41,275 nt of DNA from JBQTIY01 sp052387675 (GTDB lineage: Bacteria; Planctomycetota; B15-G4). Made by a program: the position numbers and the translations under genes. Shown here in pieces: positions 15,950 through 23,246 of this stretch. The notes below the pieces were generated by a model that worked only from the letters and a program-made list of their open reading frames with translations, was not told where the DNA came from and did not search any database. Location of the stretch: the NCBI GenBank assembly GCA_052387675.1, contig JBQTIY010000008.1:1-41275 (forward strand), read 5' to 3'. Position 1 is the stretch's first letter; each line of letters begins with the position of its first letter.

Positions 15950-17134
15950 TCAGTAGCCCTGGTACTCCGGATGTGTCAGCAGCGCCAGCACGACCGTGGC
16001 CGGCTCGACATCCTCCTGCGCAAAGATCAGCTCAAAAGCTTCGGCCTCGGCGGCCGACGGGGTCCGTCCGAGATAGCGCAGAAAACTCTCCCGGATAAAA
16101 GCTTCCCGATCCTTGATCGCGCTGCGCTCCGGCATCCGGTCGCCTTGCCGGTCCAGCAGTGAACGCGCAATCACTGAGCGCAACGGGCCGGCATCACCCA
16201 GCACCGAGAGGGCGCCGCGCAGGCGCTGCAGTTCGGCTGCCTCGGGCAGCGCGCCGGTGACATCCAGATACAGGCCGCGCAGATACTGCACGTCGGTTTT
16301 CTGCCGTAGCGTGCTCAGGCGCCGCGCATAGCCCTCCGAGAGCAGCCACTCCTGGACCAGCCTCGTGAACGACTCCGGGCCGGAGGCGAGGTCCGCGGCC
16401 CAGCGTGTGAGGTCTGCCGCCGCGGGGGCCGAGCCCAACAGGCGCTCGTACTGCCGCTGCACGAGCAGACGCGGGAACTCTGGCTGGCGGCTCACGATGC
16501 GCACGACATCCGCCTGGCTCTGCCCCTTCTCGCCAAAGATCGCGCTGGGCTGGCCGTCGTACATCCTCTTGGCCGCCTCGAGGATGGCGTTGCTGCGCTG
16601 CACGTTGAGGCCGAGCAGTTGCTCGAGGACCACGCTTACAAAAGTGTCATTGCCGGGATTGGCCCGGTGAAAGGCCGACGAGCTGACGATCTCGATGACG
16701 GCCTGAGGCAGACCGAGTCGCCCGGCGGTGAGGCGCGCGGCGAGGCTCTCCTCGCCGGGCCCCTCCTCGGGCCGCGCATTGTCGATGAGCAGGAAGTAAT
16801 AGAGCTCGTCCTCCAGCCAGTGTTCCCAGAACTCCCGCGACCTGAGCAGATGCCCGATGAGCGGCGCTGCCGAACCGGCGGCTGCAAGTTCCAGTTCGTC
16901 CTCATTCGGCGTGCGCCCGAACAGATCGAGGTACAGCGCGCGCACATGCCGACGATCGGCGAGGTCTAGGCTCGGGCGCACCTGGCCCGCAAGGGCAGGG
17001 CCGGTGGCGGTGGCGGGCGCACTGGCAGGCGCAGGGACAGGCGCAGGGACCTGCTGCGGCGGATTCTCAGCCGACGGCGACCCCAGCCACAGGGCTGAGG
17101 GAAGCGCCAGGATTCCGATCAGCGCCGCTAGCAT
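15950..17134 (-). CDS. Exported DUF1549/DUF4214-like helical repeat protein
   Basis: The 394-residue product has a hydrophobic N-terminus (a signal peptide or anchor of about 20 residues, lacking the usual basic start) and a Pro/Ala linker to about residue 50. Four copies follow of a helical motif of the form '(L/F)...YL.LLGR.P...E(L/A)', near residues 62-82, 225-245, 278-298 and 350-370. The protein ends 'LLTHPEYQGY'. Such motifs occur in DUF4214 and DUF1549/DUF1553 proteins. An in-frame TAG four codons upstream limits the start to the ATG at 17134. It is the first gene of the five-gene set, 98 bases before the AlkP-like gene, and follows the repeat-flanked promoter at 17216-17279. Function is unknown; its context argues for a role with the exported multiheme protein. 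Confidence 0.65.
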   Translation of the reverse strand: MLAALIGILALPSALWLGSPSAENPPQQVPAPVPAPASAPATATGPALAGQVRPSLDLADRRHVRALYLDLFGRTPNEDELELAAAGSAAPLIGHLLRSREFWEHWLEDELYYFLLIDNARPEEGPGEESLAARLTAGRLGLPQAVIEIVSSSAFHRANPGNDTFVSVVLEQLLGLNVQRSNAILEAAKRMYDGQPSAIFGEKGQSQADVVRIVSRQPEFPRLLVQRQYERLLGSAPAAADLTRWAADLASGPESFTRLVQEWLLSEGYARRLSTLRQKTDVQYLRGLYLDVTGALPEAAELQRLRGALSVLGDAGPLRSVIARSLLDRQGDRMPERSAIKDREAFIRESFLRYLGRTPSAAEAEAFELIFAQEDVEPATVVLALLTHPEYQGY

Positions 17135-17215
17135 TCCGAGATTCTAGCCACGGCGGCCTACTCACCCCTGAGCGGGAGGCTCAATGGCACATCAATTTCT
17201 CTAGCCGTCCACTCA

Positions 17216-17279
17216 GACAACGTTGTTGTCCAAAGAGGCACTTATCCACACCGCTCTCCACATGGACAACGTTGTTGTC
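17216..17279 (-). promoter_or_regulatory. Candidate promoter bracketed by two identical 15-bp inverted repeats
   Basis: GACAACGTTGTTGTC occurs at 17216-17230 and again at 17265-17279. It is an inverted repeat of GACAAC/GTTGTC around 3 bases. Read on the minus strand, TTGTCC (17264-17269) and GATAAG (17241-17246) are 17 bases apart and each match four of six bases of a sigma-70 promoter. One repeat thus covers the -35 element and the other sits just past the predicted start site. This is the pattern of a two-site operator controlling the genes from 17134 downward. TTATCCACA at 17242-17250 also equals the DnaA-box consensus. The rest of 17135-17340 shows no gene. Confidence 0.55.
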
Positions 17280-17340
17280 ACAGTGGACGAGTGGCCGGAC
17301 TCGCCTCGCTGCGGGGGCGAATCGGTCGGCCGGGGGCCGG

Positions 17341-17847
17341 TCAGCCGGCGAGGTAGGGCGCCAGGCTCTGCTCCAGGGCGCGCGGGGCGCCGAAGAGTTC
17401 GCGCGCGCCGGTGGTGGCATCGATGGCCAGCACGGCGATGCGGCCACGGGCCGCGCGCCAATCGGCGGTGCCGACCTCGTCGCGATCCTCTTCAAGACGC
17501 TGGTGCCAGCCGCGCAAGCCCTCAGTCCCCTGCGGCTCACAGAGCACAACACCGAGGACTCGGCGCTGCGGACGGCTCAGGTGGCGCAAGTCGCACTCGT
17601 GCACGAGGCGCAGCAGCCGCTGGCGAAGATCGGTGACGGACCGCGTGCGGCAATCCAGCCCCACAAGTTGCAGCCCCCCCTCCCAGCGATAGTGCCAGGA
17701 AGGATCGCCGAGCGAGTTGGGGGCGTCGGCCAGAGGCTTGATCGCCTCGACAGCGGCCAGAAGCCGTGGATCGGCCGAGTCGGTGACCGGCGTGGGCGCG
17801 GAGCGGGTCGCGATCGCGCGTTGCGCGCGCCAGCGGTCGAGGATCAT
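17341..17847 (-). CDS. Hypothetical protein
   Basis: This 168-residue protein is not recognised. It has no signal peptide or membrane segment. It is charged and Leu/Arg-rich, with a conserved-looking core 'WHYRWEGGLQLVGLDCRTRSVTDLRQRL' region (about residues 50-78, given here only as landmark) and a C-terminal 'RIAVLAIDATTGARELFG' strand-turn. The ATG at 17847 was chosen; the frame stays open for 63 codons further upstream, but that part lies within the hydrolase gene and is low-complexity. It follows the alpha/beta hydrolase gene after 10 bases and may be co-transcribed with it. Confidence 0.55.
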   Translation of the reverse strand: MILDRWRAQRAIATRSAPTPVTDSADPRLLAAVEAIKPLADAPNSLGDPSWHYRWEGGLQLVGLDCRTRSVTDLRQRLLRLVHECDLRHLSRPQRRVLGVVLCEPQGTEGLRGWHQRLEEDRDEVGTADWRAARGRIAVLAIDATTGARELFGAPRALEQSLAPYLAG

Positions 17848-17857
17848 GCCGGCGAGT

Positions 17858-18556
17858 CTAGCAAGCGGAGGCCGCGAGTTCGGCCAGATAGCCGGCCGTG
17901 GCCGTGCGTAGCTCGGACAACTTGCCGTGGAAGAGGTGCGTGGCGCCGGCCACCGCCGTGACGCGGGGCGGACGGGTGCAGCGGGCCAGCCAAGCTTCGA
18001 CGAGCGCCGCCGGCACCAGTTCATCGCCCAGCGCATAGATCACTGCGAGCGGCTTGCTGGTGGCCGCGACGGGGGTGAAGTCGTAGTGCTGCACCGGCGG
18101 CGCCACGGCCAGGAGCGCCCCCACGCGTGGATCGTTCAGGCCGGCGCTCAAGGCCACGAAAGCACCGAAGGAAAAGCCGGCCATCAGCACGCAGTCGCCG
18201 GCGGCGGGCCCGCGGCTGGTCGCTGCCGCGGTGAGCGCGGCGGGCGCGGCGGGCGCGGCGAGCGCGACGGCTGCGTCGAGGGCTGCGCGGGCATCGTCGA
18301 GTTCGCCGCGGCCCTCGTCATGCCGGCCCTCGCTGCCGCCGGCCCCTCGAAAATTGAAGCGCAGAGCATGGAGGCCGGCCGCACTGCAGGCCTTAGCCAA
18401 GGCGTAAACGACCTTGTTGTCGAGGGTGCCGCCATAGAGCGGATGCGGATGGCAGATGACCGCCACGCGCGGACCGGCCGACGGCGGCGGCGCGGCGGGC
18501 GGATCGTGACGAGCGACGAGGCGGCCTGCCGGAGACATGAGAGAGACGGCCGGCAC
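17858..18556 (-). CDS. Alpha/beta hydrolase, COG2945-like
   Basis: The 232-residue protein has the layout of the small cytoplasmic alpha/beta hydrolases of the COG2945 type. 'AVICHPHPLYGGTLDNKVVYALAKA' region features (about 32-57) include the characteristic HPHP...GG...NK pattern. 'LRFNFRGAGGSEGRHDEG' features follow, then the nucleophile elbow GFSFG with Ser129, an acidic candidate at Asp178 (GDEL), and His207 or His210 near the end. Substrates of this family are poorly known (esters or related compounds). The GTG at 18556 keeps the first beta-strand; an ATG at 18538 would remove it. No clear ribosome-binding site is present. It starts 17 bases after the DUF442-type gene. Confidence 0.8.
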   Translation of the reverse strand: MPAVSLMSPAGRLVARHDPPAAPPPSAGPRVAVICHPHPLYGGTLDNKVVYALAKACSAAGLHALRFNFRGAGGSEGRHDEGRGELDDARAALDAAVALAAPAAPAALTAAATSRGPAAGDCVLMAGFSFGAFVALSAGLNDPRVGALLAVAPPVQHYDFTPVAATSKPLAVIYALGDELVPAALVEAWLARCTRPPRVTAVAGATHLFHGKLSELRTATAGYLAELAASAC

Positions 18557-18573
18557 GCGAGTGGACGCCTGGC

Positions 18574-19233
18574 TCAGGGGCCAGACGGCTCGGAGCTGCC
18601 AGGCGCCAGGTTGGCCCCATCCGGCAGGCCCTTGGCACGCAAGTACTCGCCGATAGCACCGATGAGTTCGGGACTCTTGAGTCCAGCCTTGCGCGCGCGC
18701 GCGATGGCCTCGTCGACCGGGAGGCCGCCCTCGCGAATTTCCCAGACGGCCCAGAGCGCCGCCACGCGATTGCCGGAAGAGCAGTGCAGGAGCACGCGCC
18801 CCTCGTGCTCACGCATCACGTCCAGGAATTTATCGAGCGTGCGCACGTCCAGCGTCTTGGCTGTGAAGGGCAGCGAGCGGTACTCCATGCCGAGGCCGCG
18901 CACGACGCTCTCCTCGGGAAAACTCATCTCCTCGCTCGGACGGGCGTTGATGACCAGCGTGGCGCCGGCATCGCGCGCATTCACCAGCCCCTCGGCGGTG
19001 GGCTGACTGCCCAGCCACACGCGGCCGATCGCCACGAGGTGCTCGAAGCCGCCGAGTTGTCCCGGCTGAATCGGCAGCGCCACTGCGCCGGGGGGCGCGG
19101 CAGAGCCGTCGGCAGGACTTGAGCAGGCGGCGGAAAGCGCCACAGCGAGGCTGAGCAGCAGGCGGGCGCTCGATCGGCCCAGGCCTGAGCGGCGCGGGTG
19201 GGCCGGGCGGGAGGAAAGTTTGTGAGCTTGCAT
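18574..19233 (-). CDS. DUF442-type protein tyrosine phosphatase-like lipoprotein
   Basis: The 219-residue protein has an N-terminal hydrophobic segment ending in a lipobox (LSAAC, Cys37), so it is probably anchored in the envelope. The rest fits the DUF442 (beta-lactamase-hydrolase-like) branch of cysteine phosphatases: 'GRVWLGSQPT' (about 70-79), 'GATLVINARPSEE' (about 90-102), and the active-site loop HCSSGNR at 150-156 with Cys151 and Arg156. Some DUF442 proteins act in sulfide metabolism or on phosphate esters; the substrate here is unknown. The Gly/Ser-rich P-loop is intact, so activity is likely. It is divergent from the FG-GAP gene. Confidence 0.75.
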   Translation of the reverse strand: MQAHKLSSRPAHPRRSGLGRSSARLLLSLAVALSAACSSPADGSAAPPGAVALPIQPGQLGGFEHLVAIGRVWLGSQPTAEGLVNARDAGATLVINARPSEEMSFPEESVVRGLGMEYRSLPFTAKTLDVRTLDKFLDVMREHEGRVLLHCSSGNRVAALWAVWEIREGGLPVDEAIARARKAGLKSPELIGAIGEYLRAKGLPDGANLAPGSSEPSGP

Positions 19234-19341
19234 GCTGCAGATCCTAGCGATTCATGCTGCCGCGGGAACTTCGCACTTGGGTTGTCCACGGCGCTGACCG
19301 AACTAGGGAGCTTTCCCTGTTCGCAGCCCCCGGAGAACTCC

Positions 19342-21321
19342 ATGTCCCAGTCCCCCGCCCCGCGCCTCGTGGCCCATTTCACCATGACGGGAGCGGGCGC
19401 AGCGCTCGCGGCGAGAGGCGGATTGGCGGCACGAACAAGGCTCGCTGCGGGAGCAGCGCTCGCGGCGGCGCTGGTTTTGGCGCCACAGATCTCGGCGCAG
19501 AATCGACAGATCGAACTGGAGTGGCTGCGCAGCGCGGGAGCGGTCTATGGCGGCGCGACGGCGGGCGACAACGCCGGCTCGGTGCTCGCGCCGGCCGGCG
19601 ACGTGAACGGCGACGGTCTCGCCGACATGCTCATCGGCGCCTGGTCCGCATCGCCGGGCGGGATCAACGACGCCGGCACGGTCTATCTCGTCTACGGCTC
19701 GGCTCAGCCCTCGCCCGGCTCGGCCCTCGGCTCGCTGCCCGCCGCTGCGGGCGCAGCCTTTCACGGCGAGTCCTTCGGCGCGCAGGCGGGCTGGTCGCTC
19801 GCTGCCGCCGGTGACGTGAACCAGGACGGCTTCGACGACTTCCTGATCGGTGCGCCGCGCAGTCAGCCGCACGGCACGGCCTCGGGCCGCGCCTATCTCG
19901 TCTGGGGCGCGGCGAGTCTGCCGGCCCAGGTGGATCTTGCCTCACTCGGCAGCCTCGGCGTGACCTTTAACGGCATCGGCGACAGCGTGAACCCCAGCCT
20001 CTTCTCCGACCTGGCCGGGCAGTCGGTGGCCGGCCCCGGCGATGTGAACGGCGACGGCTTCGACGATGTGCTCATCGGCGCCAGCGGCAGCAGTCAGGCC
20101 GGCATTACCTTCGCAGGTCAGTCCTACTTGGTGTACGGCAGCGCGAGCCTGCCGCAGGTCTTCGAACTCTCCGCACTGGCCGGAGGCGGCGGCATGACCA
20201 TGAACGGTATCGCGGCGAGCGATCAGTGCGGCTACGCCTGCACGGCGGCCGGCGACATGAATGGCGACGGCTACCGCGACTTCGCCGTCGGCGCCTGGCA
20301 GGCCAACCCGGCCAGCCAGAACGATGCCGGCTCGGTCTATCTGGTCTACGGTGGGCCTGCCTTGCCGACCGTGCTGAACTTCGCCAGCCTCGGCGCAGCC
20401 GGCGTGCGCATCAACGGCTCGCTGCCGGGCAAGAAGGTCGGCGATTCACTCTCCGGCGGCGGCGACGTGAACGGCGACGGCTACGACGATCTGCTCATCG
20501 GCAATGACCTTGGCGATGGCCCGGGCGCGACGCAGTGCGGCGGCGCCTTCCTCGTTTACGGCGGGCCGGCGCTGCCGGCGACGCTGGCGCTCGGCAGTCT
20601 GGGCGCGCAGGGCGTCGTGCTCGTGGGCCTGGACACCGACGATCGCGCCGGCACCTCCGTCGCACTGGGCGGCGATCTGAATCGCGACGGCCACGCGGAC
20701 CTGCTCCTCGGCGCGAACACGGCCGACCCGGGCGGCGAAGGCTCGGCCGGCGAGAGCTACCTCGTCTACGGCGCAGCCGGACTGCCCAGCAATCTGGCCT
20801 TGGCCACCTTGGGCGTGCGCGGCGTCGTCCTCGCAGGCCTCGATCCGCAGGATCTGTCGGGCCAGGCCGCCGCCTTCGTGGGCGATGTCGACGGCGACGA
20901 GTTCGGTGAGCTCTTGCTCGGCGCGCCGCAGGGCGACCCGGCCGGCCAGAGCAATGCCGGCGAAGCGCTGCTCGTGAAGGGCGCCGGCCACTTCTTGCAG
21001 GCCGCCGGACCGGTGGCCGAGGGCGGCAGCTTGGCGCTGCGCGCTCACGGCGCGCCGGGCACGCTCTACCTCAACATGGTGTCGATCGGCGCGCTGCCGA
21101 CGCCCGTGCAGACGAGCCTGGGCCCCTTCTGGCTGCTGGGCCACTTCGATCTCTTCGTGGGCGCCTTCGCCGCCAACGGCGAGAGCCTGCTCACTTTCCC
21201 GATGCCGGCGCCGGGCGAGTTCTTGGGCCTAGCTGGTCTCACGCTGCACATGCAGGTGCTTGGCCAGCCGCAGGGCGGGCACAACGATCTCAGCTACGTG
21301 CTGAGCTTCGTCGTCGAATGA
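19342..21321 (+). CDS. Exported FG-GAP (integrin-alpha-like) repeat protein
   Basis: After an N-terminal signal region (hydrophobic about residues 33-50, ending ISAQN) the 659-residue protein has seven FG-GAP repeats, each with a calcium-loop core such as 'GDVNGDG..D.LIGA' and a following 'YLVYG' strand. The seventh is degenerate (GDVDGDEFGELLLGA). Together they should form a seven-bladed beta-propeller on the cell surface or secreted. The last 100 residues form a separate beta-rich module ending 'LSYVLSFVVE' that also appears on the NHL protein at 23247. The ATG at 19342 follows a GGAG site by 7 bases. It converges with the PAS gene, 11 bases away. Binding partner is unknown. Confidence 0.9.
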   Translation: MSQSPAPRLVAHFTMTGAGAALAARGGLAARTRLAAGAALAAALVLAPQISAQNRQIELEWLRSAGAVYGGATAGDNAGSVLAPAGDVNGDGLADMLIGAWSASPGGINDAGTVYLVYGSAQPSPGSALGSLPAAAGAAFHGESFGAQAGWSLAAAGDVNQDGFDDFLIGAPRSQPHGTASGRAYLVWGAASLPAQVDLASLGSLGVTFNGIGDSVNPSLFSDLAGQSVAGPGDVNGDGFDDVLIGASGSSQAGITFAGQSYLVYGSASLPQVFELSALAGGGGMTMNGIAASDQCGYACTAAGDMNGDGYRDFAVGAWQANPASQNDAGSVYLVYGGPALPTVLNFASLGAAGVRINGSLPGKKVGDSLSGGGDVNGDGYDDLLIGNDLGDGPGATQCGGAFLVYGGPALPATLALGSLGAQGVVLVGLDTDDRAGTSVALGGDLNRDGHADLLLGANTADPGGEGSAGESYLVYGAAGLPSNLALATLGVRGVVLAGLDPQDLSGQAAAFVGDVDGDEFGELLLGAPQGDPAGQSNAGEALLVKGAGHFLQAAGPVAEGGSLALRAHGAPGTLYLNMVSIGALPTPVQTSLGPFWLLGHFDLFVGAFAANGESLLTFPMPAPGEFLGLAGLTLHMQVLGQPQGGHNDLSYVLSFVVE

Positions 21322-21332
21322 ACTCGCCGCGT

Positions 21333-21785
21333 TCAGCCGACGAGTCGTGTGATCTGATCCTGGAGTAAGCGCACGCGCGCGCACAGCTCGTGCTGCTGGC
21401 GGCGCGCGAGCAGTTCGCGCGTGACATCAATGGCGCAGGCCGCCAGGGCCACGACCGCGCCTGTTTCGTCGCTGAGCGGCACGCGCAGCACGCTCTGTTC
21501 GCTCTGCACGCCATCCACGGACTGCCCCAGCGCAAAGGAGACCGGCTGGCCGGCCGCGAGCACGGCGCGCGCCTGCTCGGCATGCCGCTCGGCGAGTTCG
21601 GGCGGCAGCAAGCGCTCCAGCGGCTGACCGAGCGCAGTCTCCAACGGCACACCCACCGACAGTGCAAAGGCTTCATTGGCCCAGGTCACGACGCCCGCGC
21701 GGTCCGTGAGCCACACGGCATGCGGCAGCGCCGCGAGGAGTTCTGCCAAGTGTGAAGGTGCGGGCTGCGGGGGTGAGGGCTGCAT
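21333..21785 (-). CDS. Stand-alone PAS-domain protein
   Basis: The 150-residue protein is essentially one PAS domain: 'LLAALPHAVWLTDRAG.V.WAN.AF' (about 15-42), 'GQPLERLLPPE', and a C-terminal 'AIDVTRELLARRQQHELCARVRLLQDQI' segment that looks like the helix joining a PAS domain to an output domain. No kinase, cyclase or DNA-binding domain follows; the gene ends after about 10 more residues. It may sense a small molecule or redox state and act by binding another protein. The start codon at 21785 is followed by a Pro-rich stretch; no strong ribosome-binding site is visible. Confidence 0.75.
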   Translation of the reverse strand: MQPSPPQPAPSHLAELLAALPHAVWLTDRAGVVTWANEAFALSVGVPLETALGQPLERLLPPELAERHAEQARAVLAAGQPVSFALGQSVDGVQSEQSVLRVPLSDETGAVVALAACAIDVTRELLARRQQHELCARVRLLQDQITRLVG

Positions 21786-21860
21786 GCGAAGGCGCGGACG
21801 CCGGCCGACGCGGCATGTAACCGCGGCGTCGCGCCGGCCACGACAGAGAGCGGCTAAATC

Positions 21861-21879
21861 GCGGCCGAAGCACGGCCGC
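21861..21879 (-). terminator. Hairpin downstream of deoC
   Basis: GCGGCCG (21861-21867) and CGGCCGC (21873-21879) form a 7-bp perfect stem with a 5-base loop, 12 bases past the deoC stop on the minus strand. The RNA then continues GATTTAG, so there is only a short T-run. It is a plausible weak terminator within the 106-base gap before the PAS gene. Confidence 0.4.
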
Positions 21880-21891
21880 AGCGCGGCCGAA

Positions 21892-22617
21892 TCAGAGCTG
21901 GGCTGAGACGATCACGACCGAAGCCGAGCAACCCAGCCGCGTGGCCCCCGCTGCCAGCAGTGCCCGGGCCGTGGCCAAGTCGCGGATGCCGCCGGAGGCC
22001 TTGACCTGCACCTGAGCCGGCAGCACCGAGCGCAGCAGGCGCACGTCGGCCACGGTTGCGCCGCCTCCCATAGGGCCGGCGCTCGAGAATCCCGTGCAGG
22101 TTTTCACGAAGTGCGCGCCCGCCTCTGCAGCGAGTTGCGCGCCGAGCCGCTTCTGGCCCTCGTCGAGCAGGCCCGTTTCGAGGATGACCTTGAGCACGCG
22201 CCGCTCGGCCGGCACGGCTCCGCGCGCCGACTCGAGCGCCTTGCGCACTGCCACGATCTCGTCGCGCAGCGCAGGCAGCTCATCGCCGGCAATCAGCCAG
22301 CCCACCTGCAGCACCATGTCGACTTCGGCCGCGCCGGCCTCGATGGCGGCCGCGGCCTCGCGCGCTTTCTGTTCCGGCAAGCCTGCACCCAGGGGAAAAC
22401 CCGCGACGGTGCACACCCTCACCGCCGAGCCCGCCAGACGCGCCGCCGCCTCGGCCACCCAGACCGGATTGACGCAGACAGTGGCGAAGCCGTGCTGCCG
22501 AGCCTCCGCGCAGTGCGCTTGGATCTGCGCGCGCGTCGCCTGCGGACGCAGCAGCGTGTGGTCGATGCAGGCCGCCAGGGCGGCCGTGGAGTGCTCGGCG
22601 TCGCGCGCCGAGCTCAA
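21892..22617 (-). CDS. deoC: Deoxyribose-phosphate aldolase
   Basis: DeoC splits 2-deoxyribose 5-phosphate into glyceraldehyde 3-phosphate and acetaldehyde in the cytoplasm. With the chosen start the protein has 241 residues and the class I aldolase residues are visible: Asp100 in 'EVDMV', the Schiff-base Lys172 in 'HFVKTCTGF', and Lys206 in 'VKASGGIR'. No ATG lies before the conserved 'IDHTLLRP' start of the domain. A TTG at 22617 overlaps the rhodanese stop by four bases (TTGA) and follows CCAAGG, so it is the best start; the frame stays open further upstream but runs through the rhodanese gene. Confidence 0.92.
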   Translation of the reverse strand: MSSARDAEHSTAALAACIDHTLLRPQATRAQIQAHCAEARQHGFATVCVNPVWVAEAAARLAGSAVRVCTVAGFPLGAGLPEQKAREAAAAIEAGAAEVDMVLQVGWLIAGDELPALRDEIVAVRKALESARGAVPAERRVLKVILETGLLDEGQKRLGAQLAAEAGAHFVKTCTGFSSAGPMGGGATVADVRLLRSVLPAQVQVKASGGIRDLATARALLAAGATRLGCSASVVIVSAQL

Positions 22618-23171
22618 CCCTTGGCGACCTTGCCGCGCCAGGCGCCCATGCCGCCGCTCACGTTGTGCACATTGAGGTAGCCGCGATTGGAGAGCAGTTC
22701 GGCGGCAGCAGCGCTGCGCCCGCCGCTGGCGCAAATCAGATACATCTTGCGGCCGTCGCGCGCGAGTTCGTGCATGCGCTTGGGAATCTCGTCCACCGGC
22801 ATGTGCAGCGCGCACTCGATGTGCCCGCCGGTCCACTCCTGGGAGGTGCGCACGTCCACGACATAGGGTTGCCGTCCTGCTTCCAGCTCGGCGAGGATCT
22901 CCGCGGTCGTCGCGTTGCGGAAGAGCCGGTTCTCCTTGATCATCTCGGCATCCACCGGCTTGCCGGCGGCCATGAGCGCCACGAGCTTGCGCAGCCCCTC
23001 AAGTGATTCCTTGAGTTCCTCGCCGTCGGCCTCTTTGCCGGACGACTTGCGGCGCTGGTCATCCAGTGCGGCCTCCAGCTTGGTGAGGCGCTTGCGCGTG
23101 CCGGAGAGCAGCGCCCAGAGCACAACGAGAACGAGCAGGGCGGCGGCGGCGGAGTACTCGACGAAGGACAT
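22614..23171 (-). CDS. Membrane-anchored rhodanese-like protein
   Basis: The 185-residue protein begins with a single membrane helix (about residues 7-23), then a charged helical stretch (about 25-65) that could form a coiled coil, then a rhodanese domain (about 85-183). The catalytic loop is CASGGRS with Cys147, and the fold landmarks 'VVDVRTSQEWTGGHI' and 'NVSGGMGAW' are present. Single-domain rhodaneses pass sulfur from thiosulfate or persulfides to acceptors. The start helix lacks a cleavage site, so the domain is probably tethered. It is translationally coupled to deoC; no functional link between the two is known to me. Confidence 0.88.
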   Translation of the reverse strand: MSFVEYSAAAALLVLVVLWALLSGTRKRLTKLEAALDDQRRKSSGKEADGEELKESLEGLRKLVALMAAGKPVDAEMIKENRLFRNATTAEILAELEAGRQPYVVDVRTSQEWTGGHIECALHMPVDEIPKRMHELARDGRKMYLICASGGRSAAAAELLSNRGYLNVHNVSGGMGAWRGKVAKG

Positions 23172-23206
23172 GGCAGGGTTTCCTGAGCGAAGTGGCGCGT
23201 TGTTGT

Positions 23207-23227
23207 ATGCCGCCGGGCCGGCGGCAT
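23207..23227 (-). terminator. 9-bp stem hairpin after the NHL-repeat gene
   Basis: ATGCCGCCG (23207-23215) and CGGCGGCAT (23219-23227) form a perfect 9-bp stem with a 3-base loop in the 75-base gap between the NHL gene stop and the rhodanese start. No T-run follows on the minus strand. It may end or reduce transcription into the rhodanese-deoC pair. Confidence 0.4.
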
Positions 23228-23246
23228 CAATGCGCGGCGCGAGGCC

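Noticed and set aside
17242..17250. Replication origin
   Set aside because: Only one perfect DnaA box, with no cluster, no AT-rich stretch and no dnaA, dnaN or gidA nearby.
17181..17552. Minus-strand open frame spanning the repeat region upstream of 17134
   Set aside because: It overlaps the hypothetical gene in another frame and has no recognisable content; the region is better read as a promoter.
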